A stretch of DNA of 64,000 nucleotides from Malaya genurostris (Eukaryota > Arthropoda > Insecta > Diptera > Culicidae). The stretch spans positions 122,388,928-122,452,927 of the forward strand of contig NC_080572.1 of NCBI RefSeq assembly GCF_030247185.1, read 5' to 3'. The translations under genes were made by a program, and so were the position numbers. The notes under the pieces are model-generated. The model made no database searches. It was not told the DNA's origin and saw only the letters and a list, made by a program, of their open reading frames with translations. Shown piece after piece: positions 59,431 through 64,000 of this stretch (its first letter is position 1; each line of letters starts with the position of its first letter).

Positions 59431-62400
59431 CAGCCGAAAAATCGACGCTGCTTTCCGCATCCCCACTAACTCCTCTCAGTGAATGGCAACGATTTAGATT
59501 CCTTTCCGTCAAAGCCACGAGCAGCACACTCCGTGACTCGATGAGTAAAAAGTCAAATTCTACCGTCTGTAGCTGACAGGACTCCTAAATAACCATACAA
59601 TAGGCGAGTGTCGCCGAAAAGTATCCGCTTATTACTTTATTTCTCTTTCACTTTTTGTCGTGCCCGTGTTCTCATTTGAAACTGTGGCAGCTCGGAAAGC
59701 GCGCCAAGAGACGAAAACGCCACCGGCAACGAACAACATACAGAACATTCCTCGGTACACGCAGTCGGCATCGGAATATGTGGAACATCTTTTCCCTCTG
59801 GGGCTCCTCGTTTTCCACTCCACCAACGCTTCATCGCAGAAATATGCGCCAGCGTGAATTCTCGACCCTCTACACCGACTGTCCATCGGCGGGACCCTCT
59901 TTGGTAGGTCTTAACTCACCTCACCGCGGTAGCAGGATGCGGTGGGAGAAGAGCAAACCATCCCATCACCGTCTTCGATGAAGACTCTCCGTGCAGCCAA
60001 CGAGACCACTGATATAATGCAACATTTCGGGGCTAACGGGCGCCACATTATTTATGTTGATTTCTTCGATATAGGACAGTTTTGCTTCCCGCACGGCGTC
60101 GTTTCCCTTCGTAGTACGTCGGTTAATTCAATCCGTTTTTCGGAAATTATAAATATTCCTCCCTCTTCACGACCCCCACTGAATCGATTGATTTTTTGCT
60201 ATCAGAGCAGACGGGGACAAACAGTCGCTAAGGGATACGTTCAAAAAAGTGCGATTGAACACCCGAGTAAAAAGGAAGCGTGGTTCGAAACGATTCGTAA
60301 ACAGGGCATCATGTTTTAAACTAAACATAGTAAAGTACAGCCGGAACCACCACTAATGCTGTCAATTTTACAATATTTACCTCTGGACCGGGTGCTCATT
60401 TACATGCAAAAGAGTATGAATAATCCCAAACCTTTCCTAACCGGGTATTCAATTCGAATCTTCAACGGATTTCGAAAGACAAGAATCAACGCAATATTCC
60501 GGCCGCAACGACACGGGTGCGACTGTACCGTATTAAAACATTCAACACATCAACCCGAAGGACAGCATCAGGCGACCGGAGCTGATTAAATCTGCACCGT
60601 ATTTGTTTATCCCTCACCTTTCTCTTTCTCCGGCTATCTCTCGCTTTCGGTGGATGCATCTCGTAATCAACTGTGCTGCTACCGAGTCGGCAAGGGGCTG
60701 GCTGATGTGCAGGTGATGAGACCCGGTGGTAAATGGTTTGTTTTATTATTATTTTTCTGCCCCTTTGTTTTGTGTTGATCCTTCGAGAAGAATCGGTGTT
60801 CCTGACTGACCTGTCACCAGCAGTTCTTCTGTCGAGTTCCACCGAGCCGATTGAAGGCTGATGGACAAAATGTTGACCCTTTGCCTTCCGCTGATGGAGA
60901 GATCGATCTGGTCTGTGGAACAAACTGATGCAGCTTCTGATGCAAATTGGTGTTGCTTTTTGGAAAGAAAAAAAAACAGCGATCGACACATTTGCATATT
61001 GGTGCTTTATAGTAAGAGTATTGTTTGTTTTTTTACTGCTTGAAAGCAGATTTTCCCATGGTGACTCAATTATTTGCGAAAATATTCCCCAACATTTACA
61101 GGGCATCAGCTGAAACGCCTATCACTATTTAGCTCAGAAATGGTTGATAATCTGCTATTTATCAAATGAGTCAACGCGGAGGTCTCAACGTGGGTCCAGT
61201 TACTGCTTGCGATCCCACCCTTGCCACATCTTTCCGAAACCAGTTCGCATTTTGTCTCAGGCCATTTCCACATCGCGCCCCATCCAGGAAACTAGTCGTC
61301 ATTATAAGAAGAAATATTTTTAAACACCACACCGTCGTCGTCGAAAAAAATAGCACTATTACGACCGACGACGGTGCCAAGAAGAAAAGTTATTGAAAGT
61401 GTAGGGTGGTCTTTTTCTCATTATTATCAATTAATATGCAGAAATCAGAAAAGAAAACTAATAAAGAGCGAAGCTTGGACTAAAACGACGGTCAGAAAAG
61501 ACCTCTTCATTTGTTTAAGTCTAACCACTTTACTGGTGCGCTTGAGACCAAGTGCGTCGATCCAAGCTGCCGGTGACCGCGGGGAAACTTGGACAGAGAC
61601 ATCGCATGTGTAGGTATGTGGAATATTGACTTTTTCAATTTCCATACGAGCGTCTCGCAAAAGAAAGACGCTTCTTCTGCTTAAGCCTGAGGAGTAATTA
61701 AAATTAAAGACTCTAAATTGTATTTTCCCTTCTTCTCCCTATGTGATGGGAATCGAGTCACTTGTATCCAAGGATGATCTTAGGTCTACACAGAAAAATC
61801 TGTGTGCGACATATAAATTGACGAGGGACCGGTTTTTACTCTATCAAGTTATGATGGGTCATTTCGTCGAGCGACCCGTAAAAAAAAGAACACAGGAACG
61901 ATGCTTATGACGAGGATGGTGTTCATAAGTGAGTGTTATTATTGACTCATCGTGGATCTTACTAAATGACTTGTGAGTGGGCTTGAATGACAACTATGGC
62001 GTTGCATCGCAATATTGTGCAGCAAGTTATGGCGCATCGCACCGATAGTTGGTTTAGTTCGAACGAAGGCAACTAGAAGCGGAGAGAATACACTTTAAGA
62101 AGACATTTGAATACTATTAGAGCAATAGCCGTCGAAGTATTACGTCTGACTTTCTGAGTTGACAGACTTTGCATTCGTTTTGTTATTGTACAGGACAATT
62201 TCATGGGTAGTTCGTCGACTCCACTGACTCTGAAATTCCTACCAGTTCGATGCTCGAACCAACGACAATCGACATTCGGAACAACCGTCTCATACTCAGT
62301 CCTAACAGGTCCAAGCCGGGCTAACGGAAATAAATCTGAAAAGGTATGTTCGATTCTCGTAAAAAATGGATTGATCGACCAACAGCTGCACACTTTAATT
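59431..62400. other. Repeat-poor, GC-richer island
   Basis: About 3 kb without recognised mobile elements. Several frames overlap on opposite strands (59632-59981, 60486-61106, 62073-62412). None has a motif I recognise. The longest is listed separately. Confidence 0.4.
60486..61106 (-). CDS. 206-codon open frame, doubtful
   Basis: This is the longest open frame in the window. It begins MPCKCWGIFSQIIESPWENL and is rich in arginine, serine, histidine and isoleucine, with a basic run (KARDSRRKRKVRDKQIRCRF) in the last third. I see no domain, signal peptide, membrane segment or repeat. Its composition resembles GC-rich non-coding DNA translated by chance, and three plus-strand frames of 60-77 codons overlap it. 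The start lacks any special context. It could be an unannotated exon with splice sites, but nothing in the sequence proves that. Confidence 0.15.
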   Translation of the reverse strand: MPCKCWGIFSQIIESPWENLLSSSKKTNNTLTIKHQYANVSIAVFFSFQKATPICIRSCISLFHRPDRSLHQRKAKGQHFVHQPSIGSVELDRRTAGDRSVRNTDSSRRINTKQRGRKIIIKQTIYHRVSSPAHQPAPCRLGSSTVDYEMHPPKARDSRRKRKVRDKQIRCRFNQLRSPDAVLRVDVLNVLIRYSRTRVVAAGILR

Positions 62401-64000
62401 ATTGTTAATTGATAGATAATGTAAAATTAAGTTTCAAATGTCTGGTTTTTTCTCCAAATGCGGCAATTTTGCTTACTGACGTATCCATTCAACTAGAAAC
62501 AATTGTTCGAAACACTGAACACAATTTTTCGATAGAAAAGAGGATCTTTCTCCAACTTTGCCAGCGCCCTTTCATGATTAAATTATAGACCAAACTGAAC
62601 AAGTTTGCTAATAACACAAGACACGATTCACGCGTAATCTGTAAACGACAGTGTTGCCAAAAATCACCCCTTGTTTCATTTTGATTTTAGAATAATCATG
62701 ATGATGACTAAGATCTGTTTTCGTTTCGCTGTAATCCCTATGTTGCATAAAGAATTTTCACAATGTCATTTTCACAATTGGTTTGGTGTCACTGTTTTTG
62801 ATGGAATTATTTTCATAGGAGAGGGCAACAATCTGATAACATTGAAATATTGCCATGTAGCAAGTGAAATGTCGTATATGACAAGTGATTTACATGGAAT
62901 TCTTGTAAAAAAAGTCAAAGTCACATAGGAAGGTACAGCCTTCTTTCAGCGCATGCGTATCAAACGTATGCAATTGAGGGTGACTGGGAAAAAATTCTTC
63001 TTTTTTAATGAAAACAATCCTATAGATGCTGCAACATAATTCTTCAAATGAATTCATTGGTAGTGGCTGAAGGAAGATCACGTGCACGCTCATTTATGAC
63101 TTGATCTTCCATGAACACTGGTATGTTATACTTGATATTTCATATTCCGCGGTTTATTTTGTATACTCTTGGTCCTGTATGAAATCAAACTGAATTAACG
63201 TAGATGTTTATTTAAAAAAATTTCATGAATTGAAAGTAAGAATTATCTTAGTTATTTCAACAAATTATTCAGATGATTGAATTTAATTTTCAATGGCAAT
63301 TTTTTTTAACCAGCTCTTCAAAAAAACAACAATATTTTCATTTACGTGGTAAATAATAGTGGGAAACCATGCAAATTTTTTTACGATCAAAACGTTAAAA
63401 TTTTAGCTTTGAAAAGATAGTAAAATTCGCTGATTGAACTACACGAAATTGACAAAGCAGATGATTATAATTTTAACACTAAACTCTGTTGTGATGTTTA
63501 AATAGATTATAATTTCTGAGCTGCAATTTATCACCAAAAAGTTCACTAGACAACCAGTGGTTTTTACTCTACTTGCAACATGACTCACAGGAAACAGTTT
63601 TAATTTCATTTCAGTATGTTGTTACAAAGCTTTATGCACATCCAAGAAAATAAAAAAAAAACTAGTATCACTTATCTTCAGCAGTAATTTTTAAGCCCTA
63701 AACATTTTAATTTTGACTGTTCCAAATTGCCAAAAAATTTACTGTTCGCAGTGTAAATTTAAAACAGTTTGTTATATTACACACTTACAAGAAATGGTAA
63801 ATACGCACTTACATGAATTACGTTTTTTTTATTTAAAAGGTATTTTTTATTCAGGCCTATTTGCGTACAAGCTTTACGTGGCCGAATTAGCCGATTTTTT
63901 AAATAATGCATTTTTTGAAGTGAATCTCGTTGTCACTCTTTTTCTAGGAGGAGAGGAGCTTCCATTTCCCTCCTGCGAGGGTTGAGGGGCACTTTGTTCG
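62401..64000. other. AT-rich stretch, nothing recognised
   Basis: Frames up to 90 codons (63713-63985) have no motif. A small palindrome 'ccctcctgcgaggg' lies near 63969. No repeats shared with the rest of the window were noticed. Confidence 0.4.

Noticed and set aside
63713..63985. 90-codon frame near the right edge
   Set aside because: Low-complexity aromatic-rich translation of AT-rich DNA, with no motif and no start context.

Overview
The window looks like a piece of a large, AT-rich, transposon-laden mosquito (culicid) genome. I infer this from the density of decayed Tc1/mariner remnants, including one that resembles the mosquito ITmD37E family, from many MITEs with TA, TTAA or 8-bp target duplications, and from repeated blocks whose wording I recognise from culicine genomes (for example copies ending in 'ccactaggtggattaa'). 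I cannot name the species. There is no complete, intact, convincingly functional protein gene, no tRNA or rRNA, and no CRISPR. The window is most simply an intergenic region or a very long intron.

Layout. 1-2.0 kb: unassigned. 2.0-4.2 kb: dispersed composite repeat R1. 4.49-5.90 kb: a deleted IS630/mariner-type element with a second mariner inserted in it. 5.9-10.5 kb: unassigned. 10.75-11.9 kb: a 1.15-kb fold-back with TTAA-like ends. 12.08-12.38 kb: hAT-type MITE. 13.2-13.9, 17.1-17.8, 18.1-19.2 and about 44.7-45.4 kb: copies of a second dispersed family, R2; the third is broken by a MITE carrying a hidden AT-hook reading frame and is followed by another hAT MITE. 20.65-20.8 kb: Tc1 transposase remnant. 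24.5-24.7 kb: Arf GTPase pseudogene. 25.1-25.7 and 28.1-28.4 kb: two copies of one MITE (M1), each nested in another repeat. 26.96-27.62 kb: ITmD37E-like remnant.

30-34 kb is a repeat-poor block with two abutting minus-strand reading frames. 34.4-35.1 kb may hold a decayed alpha-carbonic-anhydrase-like gene. 35.29-35.88 kb: mariner. 36.5-39.3 kb: two long MITE-like elements. 39.3-42.1 kb: repeat-poor block. 42.2-43.3 kb: R1 copy with a hugely expanded TG tract. 43.5-48.2 kb: transposase C-terminus, two 3' ends of one non-LTR retrotransposon (one with an RT-ORF tail broken by one nonsense codon), and a TA MITE. 49.7-49.9 kb: MITE. 49.9-52.4 kb: repeat-poor block. 54.2-56.7 kb: R1 copies with a nested TA element. 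57.45-57.67 kb: a near-perfect GC-rich hairpin MITE. 58.1-59.0 kb: MITE. 59.4-62.4 kb: repeat-poor block. 62.4-64 kb: AT-rich.

The elements do not form a pathway. What the window records is an order of insertions: R1 and R2 were hosts, and TA-targeting elements and hAT MITEs jumped into them. The repeat-poor, more GC-rich islands (about 14.9-15.8, 21.3-23.6, 29.9-33.9, 39.3-41.6, 49.9-52.4 and 59.4-62.4 kb) are where unrecognised exons or regulatory DNA are most likely. I found no convincing undescribed gene system.
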